Positions 17,852 through 25,855 of a stretch of DNA of 51,552 nt are shown here, piece by piece. The stretch covers positions 1 through 51,552 of the forward strand of contig JABLYK010000014.1 in the NCBI GenBank assembly GCA_018265835.1. The letters are read 5' to 3'. The notes under the pieces are model-generated. The model was not told where the DNA came from and made no database searches. It saw only the letters and a program-made list of their open reading frames with translations. This DNA is from Oscillospiraceae bacterium (GTDB lineage: Bacteria; Bacillota; Clostridia; Oscillospirales; Oscillospiraceae). Within the stretch, counting starts at the first letter, position 1. Every line of letters starts with the position of its first letter. Made by a program: the position numbers and the translations under genes.

Positions 17852-18554
17852 CGACGTCATCATCGCCTGCGACTTCCCTGACCGGGAGCGCGTTTTGGGC
17901 TTTCTCGACCAATTCCGGGACGAGCGGCCGTATGTCAAGATCGGCATGGAGCTGTTTTATGCCGCGGGGCCGGACATCGTCCGCGAGATCAAGGCGCGCG
18001 GCCACAGCGTGTTTCTCGATCTCAAGCTGTGCGACATTCCGAACACCGTAAATCACGCGATGCGCGTATTGCGCGACCTCGGCGCGGACATGATAAACCT
18101 GCACGCCTTCGGCACGCAGAAGATGATGGCCGCCGCCGTGGACGGGCTCACCCGCCCGGACGGGACGCGCCCGCTGCTCATCGCCGTGACGCAGCTCACC
18201 TCCACGGACGAGACGCGCATGCGCACCGAGCTGCTGATCGACCGCCCGCTGGAGGAGGTCGTGCTCCACTACGCGGCAAACGCGCGCGACGCGGGGCTGG
18301 ACGGCGTGGTCTGCTCGCCGCTGGAGGCGGGCAAGGTGCACGCGCACTGCGGCGCGGACTTTCTCACCGTGACGCCCGGCGTGCGCTTCTCGTCCGCCGA
18401 CGCGGGCGATCAGGTGCGCATCACGACGCCCGCCGGCGCGCGCGCGCTCGGCTCGGACTACATCGTCGTCGGCCGCCCGATCACGGGCGCGGACGACCCC
18501 GTTGCGGCCTACCGCCGCTGCGTTTCTGAATTTGTGGGAGGGGAATCAAAATGA
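17844..18554 (+). CDS. pyrF: Orotidine 5'-phosphate decarboxylase
   Basis: 236 residues, short PyrF type. Converts OMP to UMP. Active-site Asp59-Lys61-Asp64 are in LDLKLCDIPNTV, and the phosphate loop region is TPGVRF plus VVGRPITGADDP. ATG at 17844 follows ACAGGAGG and overlaps pyrD by 8 bases; the stop overlaps pyrE by ATGA. Being upstream of pyrE and in the same operon as pyrBI matches a single co-regulated UMP pathway. Confidence 0.95.
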   Translation: MGNDVIIACDFPDRERVLGFLDQFRDERPYVKIGMELFYAAGPDIVREIKARGHSVFLDLKLCDIPNTVNHAMRVLRDLGADMINLHAFGTQKMMAAAVDGLTRPDGTRPLLIAVTQLTSTDETRMRTELLIDRPLEEVVLHYAANARDAGLDGVVCSPLEAGKVHAHCGADFLTVTPGVRFSSADAGDQVRITTPAGARALGSDYIVVGRPITGADDPVAAYRRCVSEFVGGESK

Positions 18555-19198
18555 AAAACGAAATTGCAAGAGAGCTGCTGAAGATCGGCGCGGTGTTCCT
18601 GCGCCCCGAAGCACCCTTCACGTGGGCCAGCGGCATCAAAAGCCCCGTCTACTGCGACAACCGGCTCATCCTCACCGCGCCGGACGCGCGCAGCATCGTC
18701 GAGGCCGCGCTGGCCGGAACCATCCGCCGCGAGTTCCCGGACGCGGAGGTGCTCATGGGCACCGCCACCGCCGGGATCGCCCACGCCGCCATCGCCGGGC
18801 ACCTGCTCGGCCTGCCGATGGGCTATGTCCGCTCCGGCGCGAAGGATCACGGCCGCCAGAACCAGATCGAGGGGCGGCTGGCAAAGGGGGAAAAGGCCGT
18901 CGTGGTCGAAGACCTGATCTCCACCGGCGGCAGCGTCCTCGCCGCCGTAGAGGCGCTGCGCGAGGCGGGCGCCGAGGTGCTGGGCGTGGTGAGTATCTTC
19001 ACCTACAATATGAAAAAGGGCAAGGAACGCCTTGCTGAGGCGGGCGTGCGCGCCGTGAGTCTCACGGATTTCGACGCCGTCGCCGAGGTCGCGGCGGCGG
19101 AGGGCTACATTGCCCCGGCGGACGTGCAGCGTCTGCTCGCCTTCCGCGACGACCCCGCGGATGAGCGCTGGATGGAGGGCGTCGTATGCGCAATCTGA
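18551..19198 (+). CDS. pyrE: Orotate phosphoribosyltransferase
   Basis: 215 residues. Joins orotate and PRPP to give OMP. The PRPP-binding motif VVVEDLISTGGS is at 117-128 and the flexible catalytic loop RSGAKDHGRQNQIEG at 94-108. ATG 18551 has GGGAGGGG 7 bases upstream and overlaps the pyrF stop. The last 13 bases overlap pyrB. Confidence 0.95.
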   Translation: MKNEIARELLKIGAVFLRPEAPFTWASGIKSPVYCDNRLILTAPDARSIVEAALAGTIRREFPDAEVLMGTATAGIAHAAIAGHLLGLPMGYVRSGAKDHGRQNQIEGRLAKGEKAVVVEDLISTGGSVLAAVEALREAGAEVLGVVSIFTYNMKKGKERLAEAGVRAVSLTDFDAVAEVAAAEGYIAPADVQRLLAFRDDPADERWMEGVVCAI

Positions 19199-20100
19199 TC
19201 GACATCCGCGACCTCACGCAGGCGGAGATCACCGAGCTGCTCGATCTCGCCGACGCCATCATTGCCGACCCCGCCGCCTACCGCGAGGCGTGCCGGTACA
19301 AAAAGCTCGCCACGCTCTTTTTCGAGCCGAGCACGCGCACGAGATTGTCGTTTGAAGCCGCCATGTACGAGCTGGGCGGACAGGTGCTGGGCTTTTCCGA
19401 GGCGGCCAGCTCCTCCGCATCCAAGGGCGAGAGCGTGGCCGACACGATCCGCGTCGTCGGCTGCTATGCGGACATCATCGCCATGCGCCACCCGAAGGAG
19501 GGCGCGCCGCTGGTCGCCGCGCTGCATTCGGACGTGCCGATCATCAACGCGGGCGACGGCGGGCACAACCACCCGACCCAGACGCTCACCGACCTGATGA
19601 CCATCCGGCGCGAGCTGGGGCGGCTCGGTCACTTCACGATCGGCCTGTGCGGCGACCTGAAGTTCGGCCGCACGGTGCACTCGCTCATCGCGGCACTCTC
19701 CCGCTGCGAGGACGTGAACTTCGTGCTCATCTCCCCGGAGGAGCTGAAGCTGCCGAGCTATATCAAGCGCGACATTCTGCTCGATCAGGGCCTGCCCTAC
19801 CGGCAGACGACCGATCTGGAGGCCGTGATGCCGGAGCTGGACGTGCTGTATATGACCCGCGTGCAGCGCGAGCGGTTTTTCAATGAGGAGGACTACCTCC
19901 GCCTGAAGGACAGCTATATCCTCACGCCGGAAAAGCTCGCCGGTGCGAAGCAGGAGCTTGCCATTCTGCACCCGCTGCCGCGCGTGAACGAGATCTCCAC
20001 CGAGATCGACGCCGACCCGCGCGCGTGCTACTTCCGGCAGGCGCGCAACGGAAAGTTCGTGCGCATGGCGCTGATTTTGAAGCTGCTGGAGCTTGCGTGA
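19186..20100 (+). CDS. pyrB: Aspartate carbamoyltransferase, catalytic chain
   Basis: 304 residues, typical. Condenses carbamoyl phosphate and aspartate. Carbamoyl-phosphate site STRTR at 49-53, HPTQTLTD and HPLPRVNE are all present. The ATG lies inside pyrE with GGAGGG just before it. It is followed by the regulatory chain PyrI, so the enzyme is expected to be the allosteric dodecamer. Confidence 0.95.
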   Translation: MRNLIDIRDLTQAEITELLDLADAIIADPAAYREACRYKKLATLFFEPSTRTRLSFEAAMYELGGQVLGFSEAASSSASKGESVADTIRVVGCYADIIAMRHPKEGAPLVAALHSDVPIINAGDGGHNHPTQTLTDLMTIRRELGRLGHFTIGLCGDLKFGRTVHSLIAALSRCEDVNFVLISPEELKLPSYIKRDILLDQGLPYRQTTDLEAVMPELDVLYMTRVQRERFFNEEDYLRLKDSYILTPEKLAGAKQELAILHPLPRVNEISTEIDADPRACYFRQARNGKFVRMALILKLLELA

Positions 20101-20119
20101 CGCTGGGAGGAACACGACT

Positions 20120-20539
20120 ATGAAAATCGACTCAATCACCGACGGCATCGTCATCGACCACATCCGCGCGGGCGGCGCGATGGAGCTGTACCGCCTGCTG
20201 GGGCTGGACGCGCTCGACTGCCCGGTGGCCATCATCAAAAACGCGCCCAGCCAGAAGCTGGGGAAGAAGGACATCATCAAGATCGACTCCGACATGGAGA
20301 TCTGTCTCGATGTGCTCGGCTTCGTCGATCCGGACGCGACGATCAACATCATCCGCGGCGGCGTGCTCGTCGAGAAAAAGCACGCCGGGCTGCCGGAGCG
20401 CATCACGAGCGTATTGCGCTGCCGCAATCCCCGCTGCATCACGAGCGCCGAACCCGACCTGCCGCAAATTTTCAAGCTCTCGAACCGCGAGACGAAGACC
20501 TACCGCTGCATCTACTGCGAGGCGAAGGCAGAGCGCTGA
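20120..20539 (+). CDS. pyrI: Aspartate carbamoyltransferase, regulatory chain
   Basis: 139 residues. Binds nucleotides and links catalytic trimers. The structural zinc site is complete: Cys101, Cys106, Cys130 and Cys133 (CRNPRC and CIYC). ATG at 20120 has GGGAGGAA 10 bases upstream. Last gene of the pyr operon, followed directly by a strong hairpin pair. PyrI is regular in Clostridia but absent from Bacillus, which use PyrR instead. Confidence 0.95.
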   Translation: MKIDSITDGIVIDHIRAGGAMELYRLLGLDALDCPVAIIKNAPSQKLGKKDIIKIDSDMEICLDVLGFVDPDATINIIRGGVLVEKKHAGLPERITSVLRCRNPRCITSAEPDLPQIFKLSNRETKTYRCIYCEAKAER

Positions 20540-20600
20540 AAGGCTTCCCCCTTTGGGGGAAGCCTTGGAAACTGTCAAAAAAGCAAAGCTTTTTTGACAG
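20539..20600 (+). terminator. Terminator pair after the pyr operon
   Basis: Hairpin 1 (20540-20566) AAGGCTTCCCCC TTT GGGGGAAGCCTT begins one base after the pyrI stop and equals one end of repeat C. Hairpin 2 (20572-20600) is CTGTCAAAAAAG ... CTTTTTTGACAG and is also the end of repeat A copy 2. Together they form a plausible rho-independent stop. Confidence 0.7.
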
Positions 20601-20699
20601 AGGGGATTGCGGCCTGACTGCAGCGCACTCGCTGTCCGCCTTTGGCGGACAGCTCGCACGTTTGCAGGCCGAGAAGTATTTTCTCCGCCGCACATGTCG
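20572..20699 (-). repeat. Repeat A, copy 2 (inverted relative to 31-157)
   Basis: Read on the minus strand it matches 31-157 almost base for base, including the GCTGTCCGC hairpin, where the loop differs but the arms are kept. Located between pyrI and spoIIR. Confidence 0.85.
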
Positions 20700-20872
20700 T
20701 CAAAACGGGCGCATTCCGTTACGCTTCCGCCGTTGGCGGAAGCTTCACATCCATTTCCCCGTTTTTCCTCATCAAATCCGAAACATGGTTTCGGATTTGA
20801 AAGGAAGAAGGCGGGAACGGATATGAAATTTTCTCTTTTGAGAAAATGGAATGGAGTGAGCGTCTTCTGACG
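20699..20872. repeat. Repeat B, copies 3 and 4 arranged head to head
   Basis: Plus-strand copy 3 starts CGTCAAAACGGGCG (20699) and closes its stem with CCCCGTTTTTCC; minus-strand copy 4 starts CGTCAGAAGACGC (20872) and closes with CGCCTTCTTCC. Both point at one shared central hairpin, CAAATCCGAAA...TTTCGGATTTG (about 20773-20803). In copy 3 the usual AGAACGGG/CCCGTTCT stem is AAAACGGG/CCCGTTTT, a paired change. Confidence 0.8.
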
Positions 20873-20960
20873 CTGCCGCCCCGGCGGCGAAACTCTACGA
20901 GGTTTTTGACAAGCTGGAACCGCACCGTGCCATACGGCACGGTGCGGTTTCCATTTCGGT
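20873..20960. other. Spacer with a hairpin after spoIIR
   Basis: Contains AACCGCACCGTGCC ATAC GGCACGGTGCGGTT (20920-20951), a 14-base-arm hairpin ten bases beyond the spoIIR stop; on the minus strand it is followed by CCAGCTTGTC without a U-run. It is probably the spoIIR transcript end. Confidence 0.55.
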
Positions 20961-21560
20961 TCACTTTTCCATCCACTCCGTCAGCTTCCCCCACAGCTCC
21001 AGCAGGCGGAAGCGTAGCACGTAGCCGTCGCCGTCCTCGGTGATGAGCTTCACATCGTCGTCGGAGAGCGTTTCGACCGCGCGGCCGGACAGGCTCGACT
21101 CCACGCACAGCGGCGGGAAAATGACGCACCACCAGTTGTGCCCCTCCCCTGCGCCGAGCGTGACGCGCAGCGACGTATACACGCCCGCCGGAAGCGAAAA
21201 GGTCTCATACTCCCGCGTGGGGTATCGCTCCGGCCCGAGCGTGACGGTCACAGCGTCGGGCGTAGCGGTGCGGGCGGCCTGCGCAACGCCGTCAAGGTTT
21301 GCCGCGATGATCTCCTGCGCCGCATCGACGTCCGTCACATCCGCAAGCTTCGGTTCGAGGTACGCCAGCACCGCATCGCGCACCTGCAGCTTCACCGCCT
21401 GCGCCGCGTCCGCGTCGGACGCCGCGATCACGTGCAGGCGAACAAGCTTGCCCGCCAGCACCTGCTGCCGCCCCTGCGCCCACGTGCCGCACAGCAGCGT
21501 GAAGCACAGCGCCAGCAGCAGCGCCAGCTCCCAGGGTCTCAGTTTCCGTTCCGCTTCCAT
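20961..21560 (-). CDS. spoIIR: Stage II sporulation protein R
   Basis: 199 residues. In endospore formers SpoIIR is made in the forespore under sigma-F, is exported and triggers SpoIIGA to process pro-sigma-E in the mother cell. Seen: an N-terminal membrane/signal segment LALLLALCFTLLCGTWA, the family core VRLHVIAASDADAAQAVKL and the signature NWWCVIFPPLCVE. ATG at 21560 has AAAGGAG 9 bases upstream; an in-frame upstream start at 21602 would lie in the terminator. I could not identify a clear sigma-F promoter. It shows the lineage retains sporulation genes. Confidence 0.92.
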   Translation of the reverse strand: MEAERKLRPWELALLLALCFTLLCGTWAQGRQQVLAGKLVRLHVIAASDADAAQAVKLQVRDAVLAYLEPKLADVTDVDAAQEIIAANLDGVAQAARTATPDAVTVTLGPERYPTREYETFSLPAGVYTSLRVTLGAGEGHNWWCVIFPPLCVESSLSGRAVETLSDDDVKLITEDGDGYVLRFRLLELWGKLTEWMEK

Positions 21561-21589
21561 GTAGGACACTCCTTTGCTATGTAACAAAA

Positions 21590-21620
21590 AATCCGCCGGC
21601 ACAGATAGTGTCGGCGGATT
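21590..21620 (-). terminator. Terminator after ispE
   Basis: Arms AATCCGCCGACAC / GTGCCGGCGGATT (one G-U) with a 5-base loop, followed on the minus strand by TTTTTTG. It lies 27 bases past the ispE stop and just upstream of spoIIR, separating the two. Confidence 0.8.
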
Positions 21621-21647
21621 TGCCTGCTTTTAAACAATTTTATTTTT

Positions 21648-22520
21648 TTACACCTCAAGCCGGTCGATCGTCTCGGTGCAGAAGCACTCGCGGTAGTTTT
21701 TGTGCAGCGCGCGCCACGCGTTCTCGGCGCTGGCGCGGTTCGGGAACAGTCCGAATACCGCGGAGCCTGTGCCGCTCATGACGGCGCCGAGCGCGCCGTA
21801 GTCGAGCAGGGTGCTCTTGATGGCGTTGATCTCCCCGGCGCGGCGGTCAAGCACGTCCTCAAAGACGTTGTACATCCGCCGGGCGAGCCGCTGCCGGTCG
21901 CCGCACTCCAGTGCAGCGAGGATGCCGTCCGTATCCGGGTGGCAGCGGGAGGTGCGGCTGTCCACGCGGGAAAACAGCTCCGGCGTGGAGATCGGGAAAT
22001 CCGGCTTGCAGATGACCACGTCCATGCGCGCCATGGGCGTCAGCGGCGTGAGGATCTCCCCCCGTCCCTCGGCCAGCATCGTGCCGCCCGCCACGCAATA
22101 GGGCACGTCAGACCCCAGCTGCGCGCCGAGCTGCTCCAGCTCCGCGCAGGACAGCCCCGCGTGCAGGTGCGCGTTGAGCGCGCGCAGCACCGCCGCCGCG
22201 TCGGACGAGCCGCCGCCCAGTCCCGCGCACACGGGAATGCGCTTGCGCAGGCGCACAAACGCACCGAGGTTGGCGTGTCCCGTCTCGGCGAGAAACAGCT
22301 TCGCCGCGCGCACGGCAATGTTGTGCTCGTCGCACGGGAGGAAGCGCCGGTCCGACTGCGCGGAAAATGCGCCCGAATGGTTCAGGATGATGTGCACATC
22401 GTCGTGCAGCGCCACGCTCTGCATCACCATGCGCAGATCATGAAACCCGTCGCGCCGCCGCGCGAGCACGTCCAGCGAGAGATTCAGTTTTGCATACGCC
22501 TTCGTGCGAATTGTATCCAT
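21648..22520 (-). CDS. ispE: 4-diphosphocytidyl-2-C-methyl-D-erythritol kinase
   Basis: 290 residues. GHMP-family kinase of the MEP isoprenoid pathway. N-terminal AYAKLNLSLDV with the substrate Lys, the ATP loop PVCAGLGGGSSDAAA at 96-110 and the C-terminal MSGTGSAVFGLF are all present. GGAGG lies 5-6 bases before the ATG. It starts 12 bases after the phosphoglycerate mutase stop, so the two share a transcript. Confidence 0.95.
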   Translation of the reverse strand: MDTIRTKAYAKLNLSLDVLARRRDGFHDLRMVMQSVALHDDVHIILNHSGAFSAQSDRRFLPCDEHNIAVRAAKLFLAETGHANLGAFVRLRKRIPVCAGLGGGSSDAAAVLRALNAHLHAGLSCAELEQLGAQLGSDVPYCVAGGTMLAEGRGEILTPLTPMARMDVVICKPDFPISTPELFSRVDSRTSRCHPDTDGILAALECGDRQRLARRMYNVFEDVLDRRAGEINAIKSTLLDYGALGAVMSGTGSAVFGLFPNRASAENAWRALHKNYRECFCTETIDRLEV

Positions 22521-22532
22521 AATTCCTCCACG

Positions 22533-23780
22533 TCAGCGGTTGCCAATCGACATTTTCTCAAACAGCATGTCCATCAGTGCCACGCCGTCGTCCACGCTCG
22601 GCCCCTTGCGGCCGTTCTCCTCCGTGTACGGCAGGCCGGAGCCTTCACACACGCGGCTGTCATAAATCACGAACGGCACCGGGTCCGCGCCGTGCGCGCC
22701 GTTTTTCATATAGGTCATGTGGTCGCTCAGCAGCAGGATGCGGAAATCCTCGCCGGCGGCGCGCAGCGCATCCGTCACCGGCTGCACCACGGAATCCGAC
22801 AGGCGCTCGATGGAGTAGATCTTATGCTCCAGATCGTGGTTGTGCGTCGCCTCGTCCGGCCCCTCCAGATGCAGCGCCACAAAGTCGTGCGTTTTCAGCA
22901 CGTCGAGCGCGGCGGCCACCTTCGCGGCGTAATCCGTGTCCCACTCGCCGGTGGCGGTGGGCACCGTGACCGGCTCCAGTCCCGAAAGCACGCCGATGCC
23001 ATGGCACAGCGGCACAGCGGACACCACGCCGCCGTCCGCGCCGTAGCGCGCCTTGAAATCCGGCAGAGACGCCGCCGTCCCCTCCGCCCAGAACCAGATG
23101 CCGTTCGCGGGCAGCAGGCCCGCCGCGCGGCGCGCCTCGTTGATCGGGTGGTGGTCGAGAATCTCATGCGCGCGGCGCATCAGGTTTTCCAGCACCGCGG
23201 CATTGTCGCACCCGCCCGGCAGCAGCGGCCCGACCTGCTCGTTCAGATGATCGTGCGGCGGCGCGAGCCGGATGCCCTTCAGATCCGCGTGCTTCTGCAC
23301 GGCGAGATGCCGGAACGACGAGCCCTTGTGCACGCACATCCCGGCGGCCTCCGCCAGCGGGCGGAAATCCGGGTGGGCAAACAGCATCGTAATCAGCTCG
23401 TCCGACACCTTGCCCTCAATGGAGCCGGCGCTGTGCGAGAGGATACGCTTTTCCTCCAGCGGCATGTCCCCGTCCTCATACGTCACCATGTTGCAGCGGT
23501 AGCAGGCGTCGCCAGGCTCAAGCACGATGCCGGAGGCCGCAGCCTCCAGCGGCGCGCGGCCAAAGAAGTATTTGCGCGGCGAGCAGCCGAAGATCGACAT
23601 GATGGCCGTGTCGCTGCCGGGGGCGTACCCGTCCGGCACGTTTTTCACGCTGCCGAGCACGCCGTGCGCGGCAAGCGCGTCGATCGCAGCCTTGTTGGAA
23701 ACCTCCAGCGGCGTCTTTCCGCCAAGCGCCTCCACGGGGTGGTCGGCCATACCGTCGCCGATGATGAGCAGATATTTCAT
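22533..23780 (-). CDS. apgM: Cofactor-independent phosphoglycerate mutase (archaeal ApgM type)
   Basis: 415 residues, the size of the ApgM family, not the ~510-residue GpmI. Interconverts 3- and 2-phosphoglycerate; alkaline-phosphatase superfamily metalloenzyme. Seen: IIGDGMADHPVE with the first metal Asp, the phospho-Ser region APGSDTAIMSIFG, HLEGPDEATH and LLSDH for metal ligands. Start 23780 is preferred because GAGAGG lies 9 bases upstream; an ATG at 23801 would add seven residues with no site. Some family members are annotated as phosphonopyruvate decarboxylase-like, but the motif set fits the mutase. Confidence 0.9.
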   Translation of the reverse strand: MKYLLIIGDGMADHPVEALGGKTPLEVSNKAAIDALAAHGVLGSVKNVPDGYAPGSDTAIMSIFGCSPRKYFFGRAPLEAAASGIVLEPGDACYRCNMVTYEDGDMPLEEKRILSHSAGSIEGKVSDELITMLFAHPDFRPLAEAAGMCVHKGSSFRHLAVQKHADLKGIRLAPPHDHLNEQVGPLLPGGCDNAAVLENLMRRAHEILDHHPINEARRAAGLLPANGIWFWAEGTAASLPDFKARYGADGGVVSAVPLCHGIGVLSGLEPVTVPTATGEWDTDYAAKVAAALDVLKTHDFVALHLEGPDEATHNHDLEHKIYSIERLSDSVVQPVTDALRAAGEDFRILLLSDHMTYMKNGAHGADPVPFVIYDSRVCEGSGLPYTEENGRKGPSVDDGVALMDMLFEKMSIGNR

Positions 23781-23818
23781 AAACCAGAGCCTCTCTTTCA
23801 TCTGTATACATTTTCTGT

Positions 23819-23847
23819 AGTATATACGATTTCCCGCCGTTTGTGAA
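23819..23847 (-). promoter_or_regulatory. apgM-ispE promoter
   Basis: Minus strand TTCACA (23847-23842), 17-base spacer, TATACT (23824-23819). It is divergent from the ATP synthase promoter some 115 bases away. Confidence 0.6.
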
Positions 23848-23937
23848 GCACTTTCCGCGCCGGTGTGCGCCGGCAAAGGCAAATGTTCCGCAGCTTTGGT
23901 CGATTTGCTGTTTTTTCGCGTTGCAGTATTGAAAGTT

Positions 23938-23967
23938 TTGACAAAGTATTTCAAAACATGATATAGT
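23938..23967 (+). promoter_or_regulatory. ATP synthase operon promoter
   Basis: Perfect -35 TTGACA (23938-23943), 18-base spacer and TATAGT (23962-23967). The untranslated leader would be about 55 bases. Confidence 0.75.
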
Positions 23968-24029
23968 ATTCCCGTTAAGTTTTTGCTAAGATCCCGCGCT
24001 GCCGTCAGCGCGGCACGGAGGTGACAAAA

Positions 24030-24326
24030 TTGGGTGCAGGATCGTATGTGCTCGGCGGTCTGGCCGGTCTTGTGTTCGGGCTTGCCGTGGCATGGTGCAA
24101 CATGCTGCTGACAAAGCGCAGCATGCAAAAGCAGGAGGCTTCGGCGATCATGGGCGTGAACGTCCTGCGGCAGGTGATCAACATCGCCGCGCTGGCGCTG
24201 GTATTTCTGCTGCGCAATGTCATTCCGCTGCCGGTCTACGGCACGCTCATCGGCACCGCGCTCGGCCTGTCCGCCGGCAACGTGCTGTTTGTCTGGCTCC
24301 TGACCAAAAAGATGGAGCAAAAATGA
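24030..24326 (+). CDS. ATP synthase-associated membrane protein (AtpI-like)
   Basis: 98 residues, hydrophobic with three to four spans (YVLGGLAGLVFGLAVAW, QVINIAALALVFLL, LIGTALGLSAGNVLFVWLL). Position as first gene of the operon and overall shape fit the AtpI/subunit-I group that helps c-ring assembly or cation supply; sequence similarity is too weak for a firm name. GGAGGTG (24017-24023) is 6 bases before TTG 24030, whereas the in-frame GTG at 24021 lies inside the ribosome site, so TTG is the likely start. Confidence 0.7.
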   Translation: MGAGSYVLGGLAGLVFGLAVAWCNMLLTKRSMQKQEASAIMGVNVLRQVINIAALALVFLLRNVIPLPVYGTLIGTALGLSAGNVLFVWLLTKKMEQK

Positions 24327-24344
24327 TCCCGGAGGGTGAGGAAA

Positions 24345-25013
24345 TTGGAGCATTCATCAAACGTACTGTTCAGCATCGGTCCGCTGGAAGTCACAAAAGT
24401 GGTCGTCACGATGTGGGTCATCATCGCGGTGCTGGCGCTGGTCTCCTTTTTGGCGACGCGGAAGCTCAGGGATGTGCCCGGCCCGCTGCAAAATGCGGCG
24501 GAAATGGCCATTGAAAGCCTGCAGAACTTCTTCGCCGAAAACATGGGAAAGGAGAACGCCCGCCGTTATTTCCCCATTATGGCGACGTTCTTTATTTTTA
24601 TTGTGATCTCGAACTATTCCGGCCTATTGCCCGGCGCGGGCTATGTGTTCGCCGTGCCGACGGCGTGCCTGTCGGTCACAGCGGGTCTTGCTGCTGTGGC
24701 GTTTTTCGCCACGCACACCGTGGGCATTCAGAGGCAGGGCGTCGGCGGATATCTGAAATCGTTTCTCAAGCCATTTATCCTGATGCTGCCGCTCACGCTC
24801 ATTGAGCAGATCGTGCGCCCGTTCTCGCTCGCGCTGCGACTGTACGGCAACCTCTACGGCGAGGAAATGGTCACCGAGCAGCTTGGTGAACTGCTCCCGC
24901 TGGTGCTGCCGCTGCTCATGCAGGTGCTGAGTCTGCTGTTCTGCCTCATTCAGGCCATCGTCTTCACCATGCTGCTGTCCATCTACATTGGGGAAGCAAT
25001 CGGCGAAGAATAA
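24345..25013 (+). CDS. atpB: F-type ATP synthase subunit a
   Basis: 222 residues, five to six membrane spans. Forms the ion half-channels next to the c-ring. The essential Arg is in RPFSLALRLYGNLYGEE. GGAGG (24331-24335) is 9 bases before TTG 24345; the GTG at 24336 abuts the site, repeating the pattern of the preceding gene, so TTG is chosen. 18 bases after the AtpI-like gene. Confidence 0.92.
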   Translation: MEHSSNVLFSIGPLEVTKVVVTMWVIIAVLALVSFLATRKLRDVPGPLQNAAEMAIESLQNFFAENMGKENARRYFPIMATFFIFIVISNYSGLLPGAGYVFAVPTACLSVTAGLAAVAFFATHTVGIQRQGVGGYLKSFLKPFILMLPLTLIEQIVRPFSLALRLYGNLYGEEMVTEQLGELLPLVLPLLMQVLSLLFCLIQAIVFTMLLSIYIGEAIGEE

Positions 25014-25078
25014 GGAAAACATGCAACCACTTTTTTGAGATAAAAAACAAATTGAACATATCTTAGGAGGAAACAACC

Positions 25079-25306
25079 ATGTCTTCAGGAATCATCGCAC
25101 TGGCGGCCGCACTGGCAGTCGCCCTGAGCACCATCGGCCCCGGCATCGGTCAGGGGCTCACTGCGGCCAAGGCTATGGACGCCATCGCCCGCCAGCCCGA
25201 AATGGCCGGCACCATCCGCAGCAGCATGATCATCGCCATGGCGCTGATGGAAGCGCTGACCATCTACGGCCTTCTGATCGCGTTCATGCTCATCGGTAAA
25301 ATCTGA
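25079..25306 (+). CDS. atpE: F-type ATP synthase subunit c
   Basis: 75 residues, two membrane helices with the polar loop ARQPE. Ion-binding Glu58 in MALMEALTIYGL, with Gln25 in PGIGQG and Tyr63. The stretch FMEALTIYGL-like follows the pattern of proton-coupled cyanobacterial c-rings; the Ser/Thr that completes the sodium site in Ilyobacter-type rings (after the Glu) is Ala here, so proton coupling is inferred. Strong AGGAGG 7-8 bases before ATG, suited to its high copy number. Confidence 0.95.
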   Translation: MSSGIIALAAALAVALSTIGPGIGQGLTAAKAMDAIARQPEMAGTIRSSMIIAMALMEALTIYGLLIAFMLIGKI

Positions 25307-25333
25307 CCGGGCTGAGAAAGGAAGGCACACGTT

Positions 25334-25807
25334 TTGAGCATCAATCTGTCAGAACTGATCTGGACTGTGATCTGCTTTTTCGTGCTGCTGTTTGTGCTGA
25401 AGGCGCTGCTGTTCAACCCGCTGATCAAATTCATGGACGAGCGCAAGGCGCGGATCGACCAGGGTCTGGCCGAGAGCCGTCAGGCGCAGCAGGCCAAAGC
25501 GGAAAGCGACGCCATGCTGAGCGACGCGCTCCGGCAGCACACCGCCGAGGCCAGCCGCATTCTGGCCGAGGCCAAGGACGCCGATGAGCGTGCGCGCGCC
25601 GAGGCGCTGGTCTGCGCGCATCAGGACGCCGCGCAGGCGATGCAGGCAGCACGCAAAAGCATCCGCACCGAACAGGCTGCGGCAGAGGCTGCGATCGAAA
25701 GCCGCATGCCGGAGCTGGTCGCCGTGCTGGCCGGCTCGCTACTGGGCGACGTGCCCGGGCAGGACGAGATCATCCGCCGGTGCGTCACAGCCGCAGGAGA
25801 ATCTTAA
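25334..25807 (+). CDS. atpF: F-type ATP synthase subunit b
   Basis: 157 residues. One N-terminal membrane helix (LIWTVICFFVLLFVLKALLF) and a long charged, Ala-rich helix: the normal b subunit of the peripheral stalk. It starts at TTG 25334, preceded by AAAGGAAGG. A second b-like segment is fused to the next gene, so the stalk is probably a b/b' heterodimer. Confidence 0.9.
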   Translation: MSINLSELIWTVICFFVLLFVLKALLFNPLIKFMDERKARIDQGLAESRQAQQAKAESDAMLSDALRQHTAEASRILAEAKDADERARAEALVCAHQDAAQAMQAARKSIRTEQAAAEAAIESRMPELVAVLAGSLLGDVPGQDEIIRRCVTAAGES

Positions 25808-25855
25808 CCATATGATCACAGACAATTTTAGAAAAAGAAGGAGGGTGAGGCAGCC

